A DNA stretch of 64,000 nucleotides. Origin: Calidifontibacillus erzurumensis. GTDB taxonomy: Bacteria > Bacillota > Bacilli > Bacillales > Bacillaceae_J. Positions 8,211 to 18,097 of this stretch are shown one piece after another. Made by a program: the position numbers and the translations under genes. The notes beneath the pieces are model-generated. The model searched no databases and was not told the origin of the DNA. It saw nothing but the letters and a program-made list of their open reading frames with translations. Numbering within the stretch: the stretch's first letter is position 1; the number at the start of each line of letters is the position of its first letter. The stretch spans positions 1 to 64,000 of the forward strand of contig NZ_JABTTE010000007.1 in the NCBI RefSeq assembly GCF_013303125.1, read 5' to 3'.

Positions 8211-9647
8211 ATGAGTGAACATTGGAAAGAATTGCTTCCCATTGATGAATATATCGTACGGACTAATGGGCTCCTTCATGACTTTGATCGGCAAGTACTG
8301 ACAATGTTATATCAACCATTAATTGGAGCGACCTGCTTTAGTTTATATATGACCCTTTGGGGTGAAACGGAAGCCCGATCTCCTCTTGTAAATAAACATT
8401 ATCATTTAATGTGCATCACCCAGTTGAATTTAAAACAAATACTTGAGGAACGAAAAAAGCTTGAAGGAATTGGTCTATTAAAAACGTATGTAAAACACGA
8501 TGATTTCCACCGAACATTTATATACGAATTGCAACCGCCGCTTTCACCACAAGATTTTTTCAATGATGGAGTTTTAAATATATATCTATATAACCGACTT
8601 GGAAAATCAGGATTTAATAAAGTAAAGCAATTCTTTTCATATGAAAAAATAAATAAAGACGATTATGAAGAAGTCACGAGCGCCTTTAGCGCTGTTTTTT
8701 CATCATTACATCCATCGGAATTACAAGTTTATAATAACGAAATGAACATTGCCTTAAATAGCTGTGAGAACAGCGAGTTTGTTCATCGCCAAAACCCTCC
8801 CGGAATTTTTATCATCGAAGAATTATTCGATTTTCCATTGTTTTTTGCGGGTATATCTGATTCGCTAATACCGAAAGATGCATTTACCGATCAAGTGCGG
8901 GAAGTCATTGCTAAGCTTGCTTTTTTATATAAAATCGATCCGATTGAAATGAAAAAAGTTGTTATTCAAGCGCTTGATGAACATGATCAAATCGACATCG
9001 AGCAATTAAGAAAAGCTGCAAGAGATTATTATCAATTTATGAACGGTGATACATTGCCAAGCTTAGTGACGAGAACACAGCCTTTGCCATTAAGGTCAAA
9101 TCAAACCCAAACAGCCGATCCTTCAAATAAAGAAGAACAATTAATTCAATATTTGGAATCCATATCACCCTACCAATTTCTCGTTGACCTATCAGGCGGT
9201 GTAGAACCATCAGTTGCCGATTTACAAATCGTTGAACATGTTATGATTAATCAAAAGCTGCCCCCTGGCGTTGTCAATGTTCTCATCCATTATGTTATGC
9301 TGAGAACAGATATGAAGCTTTCTAAAAACTACGTAGAAAAAATTGCGGCCCACTGGGCTCGGAAAGAAATTAAAACGGTAAAACAAGCGATGAATCTGGC
9401 AAAAGAAGAACACCGTCAATATCAAGAATGGGCATCGGACAAGCAAAAGAAAGAAAAGAAGAGCAGCCAAACAAACCAAAGATTTGGCAAAGAACAATTG
9501 ACTTTAGACATGAAACGAAGATTACTCATGCTGGGTGCCGATGAACAAGAAGAAAAGACAGTGTCGAAAAATGTGGAATTAACCGAAGAAGAACGAAAGA
9601 AAAGAAGAGAGAAAATGTTCAACCTTTTAGAAGGAAAGAGGGAGTAG
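8211..9647 (+). CDS. dnaB: Replication initiation and membrane attachment protein DnaB
   Basis: Low-GC Gram-positive DnaB, which acts with DnaD and DnaI to load the replicative helicase (DnaC in Bacillus nomenclature) at oriC and at stalled forks. It is not the helicase itself. 478 aa. The N-terminal winged-helix region (SEHWKELLPIDEYIVRTNG) and the C-terminal DnaB/DnaD domain (YLESISPYQFLVDLSGG... around residues 310-400) are present, followed by a charged tail. The downstream helicase-loader gene begins 3 bp after the stop, indicating a tight translational unit. Confidence 0.93.
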   Translation: MSEHWKELLPIDEYIVRTNGLLHDFDRQVLTMLYQPLIGATCFSLYMTLWGETEARSPLVNKHYHLMCITQLNLKQILEERKKLEGIGLLKTYVKHDDFHRTFIYELQPPLSPQDFFNDGVLNIYLYNRLGKSGFNKVKQFFSYEKINKDDYEEVTSAFSAVFSSLHPSELQVYNNEMNIALNSCENSEFVHRQNPPGIFIIEELFDFPLFFAGISDSLIPKDAFTDQVREVIAKLAFLYKIDPIEMKKVVIQALDEHDQIDIEQLRKAARDYYQFMNGDTLPSLVTRTQPLPLRSNQTQTADPSNKEEQLIQYLESISPYQFLVDLSGGVEPSVADLQIVEHVMINQKLPPGVVNVLIHYVMLRTDMKLSKNYVEKIAAHWARKEIKTVKQAMNLAKEEHRQYQEWASDKQKKEKKSSQTNQRFGKEQLTLDMKRRLLMLGADEQEEKTVSKNVELTEEERKKRREKMFNLLEGKRE

Positions 9648-9650
9648 GAA

Positions 9651-10487
9651 TTGCGAAACGTTGGCATCATATTAGCTGACATGTTTGGTCAAATGTTCAA
9701 TGAGCCAAAAACTGTTCATGAGTACTTTTGTGAGGGCTGCAACAATTTAGTTAAAGTACAAGTACTTCCCATTTTAGGTGGACCGAATAAAGGGAAGCTT
9801 GAGGAGTTTAAAATCGGCTGCAAATGTCAAGACAAAGCATTAGCGCTTGAAATTGAAAAAAATGTAGAGCTATTAAGGAAAGAACGCTTTTTCCGCTATT
9901 TTAATCAAAATTCTCTCATGAATGAGGATATTAAAAATGCAACATTTGAAAACTATGAACCTACTACGAATCTTCAAGTAGATGTCAAAGATTTTTGCAT
10001 GGCCTATGCGGAAAAGTTTAGCTTAGAAAAAGATCCGCCGAAAAATTTACTGATTTATGGTGATACCGGCATCGGAAAAACCCACTTGGCTGTTTCCATT
10101 TTAAAAGCGGTGATAGAAAAGGAATACAGCGGCTTGTTTATCAGTTTACCGCTTTTACTCACATTCATTAAAAATACTTATTCAAAATATGATGAAAGTG
10201 GTTTGACCGTTGTAGATATTTTAACAAAAATGAAAGAAATTGATTTGCTCGTACTCGATGATTTAGGTGCTGAAGCAGGCTCCAACCATGATATTCAAAA
10301 GATTTTTGAACTATTAGATTCAAGGCTTGGCAAACCGACGATTTATACGACAAACTTAAACTATGAACAGTTTATCGCTATGTTTGGAAAAAGAAATACA
10401 TCAAGATTATTAAAAAATACAATCATTATTAAATTGGATGGAGCGGATTATCGAAAAAAAGATGTAAATCTTGAAGAATGGCATTAA
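9651..10487 (+). CDS. dnaI: DnaC/DnaI-type helicase loader, atypical
   Basis: AAA+ ATPase in the dnaI position directly after dnaB, so helicase loading is the likely role. 278 aa against about 311 in B. subtilis DnaI. The TTG start at 9651 follows a GGGAG element; an ATG at 9681 is an alternative. Walker A GDTGIGKT lies near 137-144 and Walker B LLVLDDLGAE near 200. The N-terminus has a CEGC...CKC cysteine set that could bind zinc but does not resemble the long canonical DnaI helicase-binding domain. The ATPase part reads like DnaC/IstB-type phage and plasmid loaders. The position is strong evidence for role; the exact orthology is uncertain. Confidence 0.75.
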   Translation: MRNVGIILADMFGQMFNEPKTVHEYFCEGCNNLVKVQVLPILGGPNKGKLEEFKIGCKCQDKALALEIEKNVELLRKERFFRYFNQNSLMNEDIKNATFENYEPTTNLQVDVKDFCMAYAEKFSLEKDPPKNLLIYGDTGIGKTHLAVSILKAVIEKEYSGLFISLPLLLTFIKNTYSKYDESGLTVVDILTKMKEIDLLVLDDLGAEAGSNHDIQKIFELLDSRLGKPTIYTTNLNYEQFIAMFGKRNTSRLLKNTIIIKLDGADYRKKDVNLEEWH

Positions 10488-10490
10488 ATC

Positions 10491-10520
10491 TACCTATCTA
10501 TGATGATAGGTATTTTTTTT
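10491..10520 (+). terminator. dnaB-dnaI terminator
   Basis: TACCTATC (10491-10498) pairs with GATAGGTA (10505-10512), followed by eight T residues. It lies between the loader gene and ytxC. Confidence 0.9.
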
Positions 10521-10583
10521 ATGTTATCCCCATATACATGTAACAGGTATTTGCTGTCCAACAGCAAAAGGGGGATCATACTA

Positions 10584-11441
10584 ATGATTACAATCCAATT
10601 TCGCGAAAAAAAAGATGCTGTATTGTTTTTTCAATATTTAAAAGAACATGACCATCCGAATACCGGGCTTGTTCATGCAAATATTATTTTTGAACCAGAA
10701 GTTCTTGTAAAAATAAATAGTGACGAATGTTTTGATGCGATCATTTCCACTGTAATGATCCCGGTTTTGTTGAAATACATTATTAAAACAGTTGAAGTTA
10801 AGTGGATGAAAGAAATGATACGGGATATGTTTTATTTTACGGATGAGGAAGAGCAACGCCAAATCATGTCTATTGCTAGAGCGATCATTGAAGGGGAAAA
10901 ACAAGAACTGCCTGCCGCAATCAAACTTAATGAATATATGCCTCGTGATGCGATGATTGAAAATGCTTTAAAAGATTTTTTGACAGGGAGTGTTTCTTTT
11001 TCATTTGAATCATTTTTGCAGTTTCGTTTAAAAGATTATCGTTTTCGTCTCGCACGCTATATTGAAGCAGCTATTGATGAATACAAATTGGAACAAGAAT
11101 ATCAAAATTTCGTTGAAAATCTACGCAACTATGTTTATGGAAAAGATGCCCTCATGGATACGGTTCATTTAGTTTATGATAAAGAGTTCAAATTTTTTGA
11201 CAGAAATTTTAATGAAATTAGTAAAGAACAGCTCCGGTATTTAATTGATGAACAACTAGTAAAAATTGAAGATCTTGATGTGGAATCATTAGTCGTAGCG
11301 CCGCTCATTTCGATCGCTCCTAGGACGATTTATTTGTACACCGATGATGATGACCATGGACTCATCCAGACGATTCAAAATATTTTTTTGGAACGTGCTG
11401 TTTTGTTGCCGATGACTGCCTTTCAAAAGAAAAGTAAATAG
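10584..11441 (+). CDS. ytxC: YtxC family protein (putative sporulation protein)
   Basis: 285-aa protein of the YtxC family, found just upstream of thrS in Bacillus. The frame is open from 10500, but the ATG at 10584 follows AAAAGGGGGATC and gives MITIQFREKKDAVLFFQYL. It is soluble and mostly helical, with DYRFRLARYIEAAIDEYKLEQEYQNF in the middle and an acidic region before the C-terminus. The biochemical role is unknown; the sporulation link comes from the family label. The neighbouring ytxB of B. subtilis is missing here. Confidence 0.85.
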   Translation: MITIQFREKKDAVLFFQYLKEHDHPNTGLVHANIIFEPEVLVKINSDECFDAIISTVMIPVLLKYIIKTVEVKWMKEMIRDMFYFTDEEEQRQIMSIARAIIEGEKQELPAAIKLNEYMPRDAMIENALKDFLTGSVSFSFESFLQFRLKDYRFRLARYIEAAIDEYKLEQEYQNFVENLRNYVYGKDALMDTVHLVYDKEFKFFDRNFNEISKEQLRYLIDEQLVKIEDLDVESLVVAPLISIAPRTIYLYTDDDDHGLIQTIQNIFLERAVLLPMTAFQKKSK

Positions 11442-11446
11442 TAATC

Positions 11447-11475
11447 TTGATTTTATTTAAATATGTGCTTATAAT
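11447..11475 (+). promoter_or_regulatory. Sigma-A promoter of thrS
   Basis: TTGATT (11447-11452), a 17-nt spacer and TATAAT (11470-11475). It begins a leader of about 430 nt. Confidence 0.8.
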
Positions 11476-11504
11476 ACGTACATAGTAAATCAATAAGAAA
11501 TCAG

Positions 11505-11888
11505 TAATGATGAGGACATGGGTTATTTTTACGGTATTTTAGAGAGGAAAGCCTTGGCTGCAAGCTTTCTATACACGGAAAATAACTTACCACCTCTAAA
11601 CTTCAACGGGACAAACCGTTGACGGCAACAACCGTTATCCTACTTCGAGCCACAGTTTGACTATTTTATTAAGAGAGAAATTGATCAAACTTTTGGAGGG
11701 AATGAGAAGCAACGAGATTTAGGAAACGAAGGAAAGAGAAGCGGAGTGTAGGTTTAACCCTACGTGAGCATCGAAAGACCGAGTTGACATCGAGATCCAT
11801 TGCTTTCATTTGCCGACTGTGGGAAGAAGGGTGGAACCACGAGTATAACACTCGTCCCTTGTCTTGAGGGATGGGTGTTTTTTATTTT
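11505..11888 (+). promoter_or_regulatory. T-box leader, threonine-responsive
   Basis: Stem I starts at TGATGAGGAC near 11508 and contains the AGAGAGG element. The T-box AAGGGTGGAACCAC is at 11827-11840 and overlaps a terminator (AACACTCGTCCCT... GGGATGGGTGTTTTTT) at about 11848-11885. A specifier ACC (Thr) can be read at 11589-11591, directly followed by ACCTC exactly as the CUC specifier is in the ilvB leader below. Uncharged tRNA-Thr is expected to favour the antiterminator. The stretch between stem I and the T-box is long, with extra hairpins. Confidence 0.92.
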
Positions 11889-11910
11889 GCAGAAAAAAGG
11901 AGTGTTAAAA

Positions 11911-13857
11911 ATGGCGGAATCAATTAAAATTACATTTCCAGATGGTGCTGTAAAGGAATTTGCAAAAGGTACAACAACTGAGGAAATCGCTGCATCAATT
12001 AGTCCCGGATTAAAGAAAAATGCGCTTGCAGGTAAATTGAATGGAAAGCCAATTGATTTACGGACTCCGATTGAAGAAGATGGTGCGATCGAAATCATTA
12101 CGTACGATACACCTGAAGGTCTTGAAATTTTACGTCATAGTACAGCTCATTTAATGGCACAGGCAATAAAGCGTTTATATGGTAATGTAAAATTAGGGGT
12201 TGGACCTGTTATTGAAAATGGTTTTTATTACGATATTGATATGGAACAGTCATTAACTCCTGAAGACTTGCCTAAAATTGAGAAAGAAATGCAGCGGATC
12301 ATTGATGCGAATTTGCCGGTTGAACGCCGTGTAGTCACTCGCGAAGAAGCGATCAAAATGTATGAAGAGATCGGTGATCATCTAAAAATTGAATTAATTA
12401 ACGATATTCCAGAAGGGGAAACAATTACGATTTATTCTCAAGGTGAATTTTTTGACCTTTGCCGCGGTGTTCATGTGCCATCAACAGGCAAATTAAAAGT
12501 TTTTAAACTGATGAACATTGCCGGTGCTTATTGGAGAGGCGACAGCAAAAATAAAATGCTGCAACGCATCTATGGTACAGCTTTTCCGAAGAAAGAACAG
12601 TTGAACGAACATTTGCGCATGCTTGAAGAAGCAAAAGAACGCGATCATCGTAAACTAGGTAAAGAATTAAATTTATTTACAGTGTCTCAATTAGTTGGAC
12701 AAGGTCTGCCTTTATGGCTTCCAAAAGGAGCTACAATCCGACGTCAGATTGAAAGATATATTGTTGATTTAGAAGAAAAGCTTGGCTATAACCATGTATA
12801 TACACCAGTGTTAGGAAGCGTAGATCTTTATAAAACTTCTGGCCACTGGGATCATTATCATGAAGACATGTTCCCTCCAATGGAAATGGATAATGAACAA
12901 TTGGTGCTCCGCCCGATGAACTGTCCGCATCACATGATGGTCTATAAAAACAGTTTACACAGTTATCGGGAATTGCCAATTCGCATTGCTGAACTCGGAA
13001 CAATGCACCGATATGAAATGTCAGGTGCCTTATCAGGACTTCAGCGTGTACGGGGCATGACATTAAATGATGCTCATATTTTTGTTCGTCCGGACCAAAT
13101 CAAAGATGAATTTAAGCGCGTTGTCAATTTAATTCTTGCTGTTTATAAAGATTTTAATTTTAAAAACTATGCTTTCCGTTTGTCCTACCGCGATCCACAA
13201 GATAAAGAAAAGTATTATGATGATGATGCGATGTGGGAAAAGGCACAATCGATGTTAAAAGAAGCGATGGACGAATTAGGACTTGATTATTATGAAGCTG
13301 AAGGGGAAGCTGCCTTTTATGGTCCAAAACTTGATGTGCAAGTGAAGACTGCTTTAGGAAAAGATGAAACATTATCCACTGTTCAGTTGGATTTCTTATT
13401 ACCTGAGCGTTTCGATTTAACATATATCGGCGAAGACGGCAAACCACACCGTCCAGTTGTTATTCACCGCGGTGTAGTATCAACGATGGAACGCTTTGTA
13501 GCTTTCTTAATTGAGGAGTATAAAGGGGCCTTCCCAACATGGCTTGCACCTGTGCAAGTGAAGGTTATCCCGGTATCAAGCGAGGCTCATCTCAATTACG
13601 CCAAAGAAGTGGAAGAAAAATTGAGAATGGAAGGCTTCCGAGTGGAAATCGACGAGCGGGATGAGAAAATCGGCTATAAAATTCGAGAAGCACAAATGCA
13701 AAAAATCCCATACATGCTCGTTGTTGGTGATCAAGAAATTAAAGACAATAGCGTCAATGTCCGCAAATATGGCGAAAAAGATTCAAAAACCGTTCCGTTT
13801 GCTGAATTTATCCAAGCTTTGAAAATTGAAGTGGAACGGAAAGGACATGTTGAATAA
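11911..13857 (+). CDS. thrS: Threonyl-tRNA synthetase
   Basis: Class II aminoacyl-tRNA synthetase charging tRNA-Thr, 648 aa. The frame extends upstream to 11800 through the T-box terminator, but the true start is the ATG at 11911 after AAAAAAGGAGTG. Domains: TGS (about 1-62), editing domain with [10 protein letters not shown] near 73, class II catalytic core with MNCPHHM (zinc Cys) and the [16 protein letters not shown] motif 3, and an anticodon-binding domain from about 540. The upstream T-box and downstream terminator make it a single-gene unit. Confidence 0.98.
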   Translation: MAESIKITFPDGAVKEFAKGTTTEEIAASISPGLKKNALAGKLNGKPIDLRTPIEEDGAIEIITYDTPEGLEILRHSTAHLMAQAIKRLYGNVKLGVGPVIENGFYYDIDMEQSLTPEDLPKIEKEMQRIIDANLPVERRVVTREEAIKMYEEIGDHLKIELINDIPEGETITIYSQGEFFDLCRGVHVPSTGKLKVFKLMNIAGAYWRGDSKNKMLQRIYGTAFPKKEQLNEHLRMLEEAKERDHRKLGKELNLFTVSQLVGQGLPLWLPKGATIRRQIERYIVDLEEKLGYNHVYTPVLGSVDLYKTSGHWDHYHEDMFPPMEMDNEQLVLRPMNCPHHMMVYKNSLHSYRELPIRIAELGTMHRYEMSGALSGLQRVRGMTLNDAHIFVRPDQIKDEFKRVVNLILAVYKDFNFKNYAFRLSYRDPQDKEKYYDDDAMWEKAQSMLKEAMDELGLDYYEAEGEAAFYGPKLDVQVKTALGKDETLSTVQLDFLLPERFDLTYIGEDGKPHRPVVIHRGVVSTMERFVAFLIEEYKGAFPTWLAPVQVKVIPVSSEAHLNYAKEVEEKLRMEGFRVEIDERDEKIGYKIREAQMQKIPYMLVVGDQEIKDNSVNVRKYGEKDSKTVPFAEFIQALKIEVERKGHVE

Positions 13858-13881
13858 GTTGGCGAATTTTATTTATTTTCC

Positions 13882-13912
13882 AGGCTGGCTCATTTTGTGC
13901 GCCAGCCTTTTT
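13882..13912 (+). terminator. thrS terminator
   Basis: AGGCTGGC (13882-13889) pairs with GCCAGCCT (13901-13908), followed by T residues. The 250 bp from here to the infC promoter show no gene. Confidence 0.9.
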
Positions 13913-14165
13913 AAAAATTGTTAGGAAGGGCAAGACTTTACAAAAGTTTTTCGAACGAAATTTTTTTAAAAGGCTGATCGAAACTAATTTGCTTCTCACA
14001 GTTGCTGGTATTCATTGTAAAGTAGTTTGTGTAAAAAAGGATATGCAGAAACAAAAAAACTTGCAACATATCGTATCTTACGTTAATATAAAGATCGTTG
14101 CTATTGATGAATGATTGTGGATAAAATAAACCTACATAAAACACAATAGATCAACATCACTCCTC

Positions 14166-14194
14166 TTGACATCTTTTTTTGACTGTGATATTAT
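14166..14194 (+). promoter_or_regulatory. Sigma-A promoter of the infC operon
   Basis: TTGACA (14166-14171), a 17-nt spacer and TATTAT (14189-14194). Confidence 0.85.
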
Positions 14195-14200
14195 TTTTAA

Positions 14201-14350
14201 GTCAAATTCAATATTTCATTGTGGTACAAGTAGAGGCACCCGCTTCTCACCTGCTTGACGCGTGATTTGTTGTTGACAGGTTATACACAATCTCGGTTAT
14301 AGTAGATCGTGAAACGTGGGTGTAGTATGTATACCGACGTTTTTTTTCGT
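14201..14350 (+). promoter_or_regulatory. infC leader with intrinsic terminator (L20-type attenuator)
   Basis: About 200 nt separate the promoter from infC. The leader ends in a hairpin (ACGTGGGTGTA with TATACCGACGT, 14314-14340) followed by eight T residues. In B. subtilis ribosomal protein L20, product of the last gene of this operon, binds such a leader and promotes termination. The same organisation is seen here; binding by L20 is inferred. Confidence 0.7.
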
Positions 14351-14400
14351 ATAAACGTCGTTAAAATGAAAGGTTTCAAAAAAAATTGGAGGTGGCACTT

Positions 14401-14919
14401 ATTAATAAAACCTTATTAGTAAACGAGGAAATTCGTGCCCGCGAAGTTCGTCTCGTTGGTCCTAATGGCGATCAAATCGGTATTAAATCGAGAAATGAAG
14501 CTTTAGAAATGGCCCAAAATGCTAACTTGGATTTAGTGATGGTTGCGCCTAATGCAAAACCGCCTGTTTGCCGGATTATGGATTATGGCAAATATCGGTA
14601 TGAGCAGCAGAAAAAAGAGAAAGAAGCACGTAAAAATCAAAAGGTTATCAATATTAAGGAAGTCCGCTTAAGCCCTAGTATTGAAGAACATGATTTTAAT
14701 ACTAAGCTTCGCAGTGCAATTAAATTTTTGGAAAAAGGCGACAAAGTAAAAGCTACAATCCGTTTCAAAGGCCGTGCAATTACTCATAAAGAAATCGGCC
14801 AACGTGTGCTTGACCGATTTGCGGAGCAATGTTCAGAAATAAGCGTAGTTGAACAAAAGCCGAAATTAGAAGGTCGCAGTATGTTTATTGTTCTAGCACC
14901 TAAACAAGATCATAAGTAA
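14401..14919 (+). CDS. infC: Translation initiation factor IF-3
   Basis: IF-3 binds the 30S subunit, prevents premature 50S joining and proofreads the initiation codon. The start is taken as the rare codon ATT at 14401, placed just after GGAGGTGG (14388-14395) and giving (M)[19 protein letters not shown], 172 aa, the family length. The TTG at 14386 lies within the ribosome-binding region and is not credible. The N domain contains [24 protein letters not shown] and the C domain [16 protein letters not shown] starts let IF-3 repress its own synthesis in other bacteria. First gene of infC-rpmI-rplT. Confidence 0.95.
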   Translation: MNKTLLVNEEIRAREVRLVGPNGDQIGIKSRNEALEMAQNANLDLVMVAPNAKPPVCRIMDYGKYRYEQQKKEKEARKNQKVINIKEVRLSPSIEEHDFNTKLRSAIKFLEKGDKVKATIRFKGRAITHKEIGQRVLDRFAEQCSEISVVEQKPKLEGRSMFIVLAPKQDHK

Positions 14920-15011
14920 TTTGCAAAATAAAACTTCTCATTGATGGCCATACATTGATGAAGTATTAGATGAATACAAGATTCAGCAGTGATATTAAGG
15001 AGGAAAAAGAC

Positions 15012-15209
15012 ATGCCAAAAATGAAAACTCATAGAGCATCAGCAAAACGTTTCAAAAAAACAGGAACTGGCAAAGTGAAACGTTCACATGCATATACAAG
15101 CCACTTATTTGCAAATAAAGATCAAAAAGTAAAACGTAAACTTCGTAAAAGCACTTTAGTTAGCGCTGGTGACTATAAGCGCATTAAGCAAATGATTGCA
15201 AACTTATAA
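15012..15209 (+). CDS. rpmI: 50S ribosomal protein L35
   Basis: 65-aa basic protein of the large ribosomal subunit. The open frame begins at 14970, but the ATG at 15012 follows AAGGAGGAAAAAGAC and gives the conserved [20 protein letters not shown]. It lies 92 bp after infC and 81 bp before rplT in the conserved operon. Confidence 0.97.
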   Translation: MPKMKTHRASAKRFKKTGTGKVKRSHAYTSHLFANKDQKVKRKLRKSTLVSAGDYKRIKQMIANL

Positions 15210-15290
15210 TATTTTTTTGAATATATTTGTAACGAATGCAACAATTAACCAACTATTGAAATTCGGAAATGGATTACAGGAGGGAATCAC

Positions 15291-15647
15291 ATGCCAAGAG
15301 TTAAAGGCGGTACAGTTACACGTCGTCGTCGTAAACGTGTATTAAAACTAGCAAAAGGTTATTTTGGTTCTAAACATAGATTATTTAAAGTTGCTAAGCA
15401 ACAAGTAATGAAATCATTAATGTACGCTTATCGTGATCGTCGTCAGAAAAAACGCGACTTCCGTAAGCTTTGGATTACACGTATTAATGCAGCTGCACGT
15501 ATGAATGGTCTTTCATACAGCCGTATGATGCACGGATTAAAAGTTGCTGGCATCGAAATCAACCGTAAAATGCTTGCAGAACTTGCTGTAAGCGACGAAA
15601 AAGCATTTGCTGAATTAGCACAAAAAGCAAAAGCAAGCTTACAATAA
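15291..15647 (+). CDS. rplT: 50S ribosomal protein L20
   Basis: 118-aa 23S rRNA-binding assembly protein with a very basic N-terminal extension ([26 protein letters not shown]) and the globular motif [37 protein letters not shown] precedes the ATG. It ends the infC operon and is the likely feedback regulator of its leader. Confidence 0.98.
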   Translation: MPRVKGGTVTRRRRKRVLKLAKGYFGSKHRLFKVAKQQVMKSLMYAYRDRRQKKRDFRKLWITRINAAARMNGLSYSRMMHGLKVAGIEINRKMLAELAVSDEKAFAELAQKAKASLQ

Positions 15648-15682
15648 GAAAAGCGAAAGCATTCAGCTAAATAAATAATAAG

Positions 15683-15715
15683 AGGTCATTCCGCATCTAG
15701 GAATGGCCTTTTTTT
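15683..15715 (+). terminator. infC-rpmI-rplT terminator
   Basis: AGGTCATTCC (15683-15692) pairs with GGAATGGCCT (15700-15709), then seven T residues. Confidence 0.92.
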
Positions 15716-15735
15716 CGATAGAAGGAGATTTTTAA

Positions 15736-16005
15736 ATGAAAATACTGTTCGGCTTTCTTTTAATCCTCAACATTATTGGCTTTCTCATGATGGGAATTGA
15801 CAAAAAGCGTTCGCAAAAAAGTCAATGGAGGGTGCCGGAGAAGAGGTTTTGGATTCTTGGAATTCTTGGTGCAGGAATTGGTTTATACGCAGGAATGAAA
15901 GTGTATCGGCATAAAACGAAACATCGAGCATTTACGGTCGGCATGCCATTCATCATACTATTAAATCTATTGGTCTATGTTTTCATTGGGTTAGTTATTA
16001 ATTAG
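15736..16005 (+). CDS. ysdA: DUF1294 membrane protein YsdA
   Basis: 89-aa integral membrane protein of the DUF1294 family, with three hydrophobic segments (about 3-21, 38-54 and 67-87) and the family feature MMGIDKKRSQKSQWRVPEK after the first helix. GAAGGAG precedes the ATG. The position after rplT equals ysdA in B. subtilis. Function unknown. The 275 bp before the next gene contain only a 25-codon ORF (16114-16191) with a GGAG site, of doubtful meaning. Confidence 0.9.
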   Translation: MKILFGFLLILNIIGFLMMGIDKKRSQKSQWRVPEKRFWILGILGAGIGLYAGMKVYRHKTKHRAFTVGMPFIILLNLLVYVFIGLVIN

Positions 16006-16281
16006 CAGAAAAAGAAAATATAATGACTGTGCTAACCGTGAAGTTTAGTCGATTTTATTAACAACTAATAGAAATAAGAAAGATATTCATCACCCCTCTA
16101 TTTGGAGAATCTAATGAACAAAAATCAAATTGATTCACTTTATTACAGCAGTAGGGAAAACAAAGTTCCTACCGATGCCAACGGTGTTTAGAAGAGGCTT
16201 TAAGTTTATTTCACCACCACTTGTCTACAGCAGTATACCCAGCAGTGTCTGTCATCAAGCACTAAACGAGGAGGAATAAAA

Positions 16282-16767
16282 TTGTTAAAAAGATTATTTG
16301 CCCTTCAAAGAGAATTGGATACCCGGATCGAAAAAGAGCATGGGCTTGAAAATCAAGATTTAATGGATAAGAAAATATTGGCGCTTCTTGTGGAATTAGG
16401 CGAACTAGCGAACGAAACGCGTTGTTTTAAATATTGGAGTAAAAAACCGGCAGCGAAACGGGAAGTAATTTTAGAAGAATATGTGGACGGCATCCACTTT
16501 ATATTATCGATCGGCCTTAATTTAGCGATTGAAGATCAGCTTCAATTAGTGGAACAAACTGAAAAAAGAGATCTAGTCCAGCAGTTTCACTATGTATTCG
16601 ATAGTATTGCAGCATTTCGAAAAGAAATAAACATGAAAAATTACCAATCCATATTTGCTGAGTATATCCTGCTTGGCAAGCTGCTAGGGTTTTCCGTTGA
16701 AGAGATAGAAAAAGCTTACAAAATGAAAAATGAAGTAAATCATAAACGTCAAGATCAAGGCTATTAA
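16282..16767 (+). CDS. Dimeric dUTPase (all-alpha NTP pyrophosphatase)
   Basis: 161-aa all-alpha NTP-PPase of the dimeric dUTP diphosphatase type, which hydrolyses dUTP to dUMP and keeps uracil out of DNA. The metal-binding motifs ELGELANETRCFKYW and LEEYVDGIHF supply the EExxE/ExxD-type acidic residues. It starts at TTG 16282 after GAGGAGGAATAAAA. It replaces ysdB of B. subtilis in this position and precedes the M42 peptidase. The dUTPase call is from motif recognition; a related MazG-like NTP pyrophosphatase is the main alternative. Confidence 0.82.
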   Translation: MLKRLFALQRELDTRIEKEHGLENQDLMDKKILALLVELGELANETRCFKYWSKKPAAKREVILEEYVDGIHFILSIGLNLAIEDQLQLVEQTEKRDLVQQFHYVFDSIAAFRKEINMKNYQSIFAEYILLGKLLGFSVEEIEKAYKMKNEVNHKRQDQGY

Positions 16768-16864
16768 TATTATAGAAAGAAAAAGTACTTTTTTGTAAAT
16801 TAGCAACGTTCCCGGTATAATGGTGCTATCCGGATTTTTATGGAAAAATCATGAAGGGGGCTCC

Positions 16865-17962
16865 ATGATACATATGTCAAACCAAATGGATGATACGCTA
16901 TTAATGTTAAAAGATTTGACTGATGCAAAAGGGATTCCTGGTGATGAACGGGAAGTTCGTGAAGTAATGAAAAAATATATTTCGCCTTATGCCGACGAAA
17001 TTACTACTGATCATCTTGGCAGCTTGATTGCGAAAAAGGTTGGCAATGAAACGGGACCAAAAATTATGGTAGCTGGGCATCTTGACGAAGTTGGGTTTAT
17101 GGTCACACAAATTACTGATAAAGGATTTCTCAAATTTCAAACAGTTGGTGGTTGGTGGTCGCAAGTAATGCTCGCTCAGCGGGTCACAGTCATGACTAAA
17201 AAAGGAAATATTACAGGGATCATCGGTTCCAAACCACCGCATATACTTTCTCCAGAAGAACGAAAAAAAGTTGTTGACATTAAAGATATGTTTATCGATA
17301 TTGGTGCATCTAGCAAAGAAGAAGCAATGGAGTGGGGCGTTCGCCCGGGAGACTCAGTCGTTCCGTATTTTGAATTTACAGTGATGAAAAATGAAAAAAT
17401 GCTGCTTGCAAAAGCTTGGGACAACCGCATCGGTTGTGCGATTGCCATTGAGGTACTTAAACAATTGAAAGATGTGGACCATCCAAATACCGTATACGGC
17501 GTTGCAACTGTTCAAGAAGAAGTCGGTTTAAGAGGAGCGAAAACAGCAACTGCACAAATTAAACCGGATATCGGATTTGCCGTAGATGTTGGTATTGCCG
17601 GAGATACACCTGGAATATCTGAAAAAGAATCAGTAAGCAAAATGGGTGCAGGACCGCAAATCATGTTATATGATGCATCGCTCGTGTCCCATAAAGGTTT
17701 ACGTGACTTTGTTGTTAATGTAGCCGAAGAAATGAACATCCCATATCAATTTGATGCAATGCCTGGTGGTGGAACAGACGCTGGTGCCATTCATTTAACA
17801 GCAAATGGTGTGCCAGCATTGGCCATTACAATTGCAACTCGCTATATCCATTCAAATGCAGCAATGCTTCACCGTGACGATTTCGAAAATGCAGTAAAAT
17901 TAATTGTCGAAGTTATAAAACGTTTAGATGCACAAAAAGTAAAAGAAATTATTTATAGTTAA
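16865..17962 (+). CDS. ysdC: M42 family metallo-aminopeptidase (YsdC-like)
   Basis: Cytosolic dinuclear-metal aminopeptidase/endoglucanase-M family, 365 aa. Metal-ligand and catalytic motifs [26 protein letters not shown] and [15 protein letters not shown] are intact. The frame opens at 16820, but the ATG at 16865 follows GAAGGGGGCTCC; the ATG at 16874 ([12 protein letters not shown]) fits the family N-terminus equally well. B. subtilis has the orthologue between ysdB and the sspI region. A bidirectional-looking terminator follows. Confidence 0.92.
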   Translation: MIHMSNQMDDTLLMLKDLTDAKGIPGDEREVREVMKKYISPYADEITTDHLGSLIAKKVGNETGPKIMVAGHLDEVGFMVTQITDKGFLKFQTVGGWWSQVMLAQRVTVMTKKGNITGIIGSKPPHILSPEERKKVVDIKDMFIDIGASSKEEAMEWGVRPGDSVVPYFEFTVMKNEKMLLAKAWDNRIGCAIAIEVLKQLKDVDHPNTVYGVATVQEEVGLRGAKTATAQIKPDIGFAVDVGIAGDTPGISEKESVSKMGAGPQIMLYDASLVSHKGLRDFVVNVAEEMNIPYQFDAMPGGGTDAGAIHLTANGVPALAITIATRYIHSNAAMLHRDDFENAVKLIVEVIKRLDAQKVKEIIYS

Positions 17963-17996
17963 TACACAAAATTAAGACATCTCCAATAGCAAATAA

Positions 17997-18034
17997 AAAC
18001 GAGGAATCTTCTTATGAAGAAAACCTCGTTTTTT
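17997..18034 (+). terminator. Terminator after the M42 peptidase
   Basis: AAACGAGG (17997-18004) pairs with CCTCGTTT (18024-18031), with an inner TTCTT/GAAGAA helix and a T run. It may also serve the convergent sspI. Confidence 0.88.
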
Positions 18035-18097
18035 ATTGGAGGGTGATTCAATTGTATTATGAATATTTTTTGTTAGTATGCTAATGGAACATGTGTT

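Noticed and set aside
14386-14400. TTG start for infC, giving a 177-aa protein
   Set aside because: The TTG is next to and overlaps the only ribosome-binding sequence; ATT 14401 has correct spacing and the family N-terminus.
16114-16191. 25-codon ORF with a GGAG site between ysdA and the dUTPase gene
   Set aside because: The ribosome site is acceptable but the peptide has no membrane segment or other recognisable property; without comparative data it cannot be called a gene.
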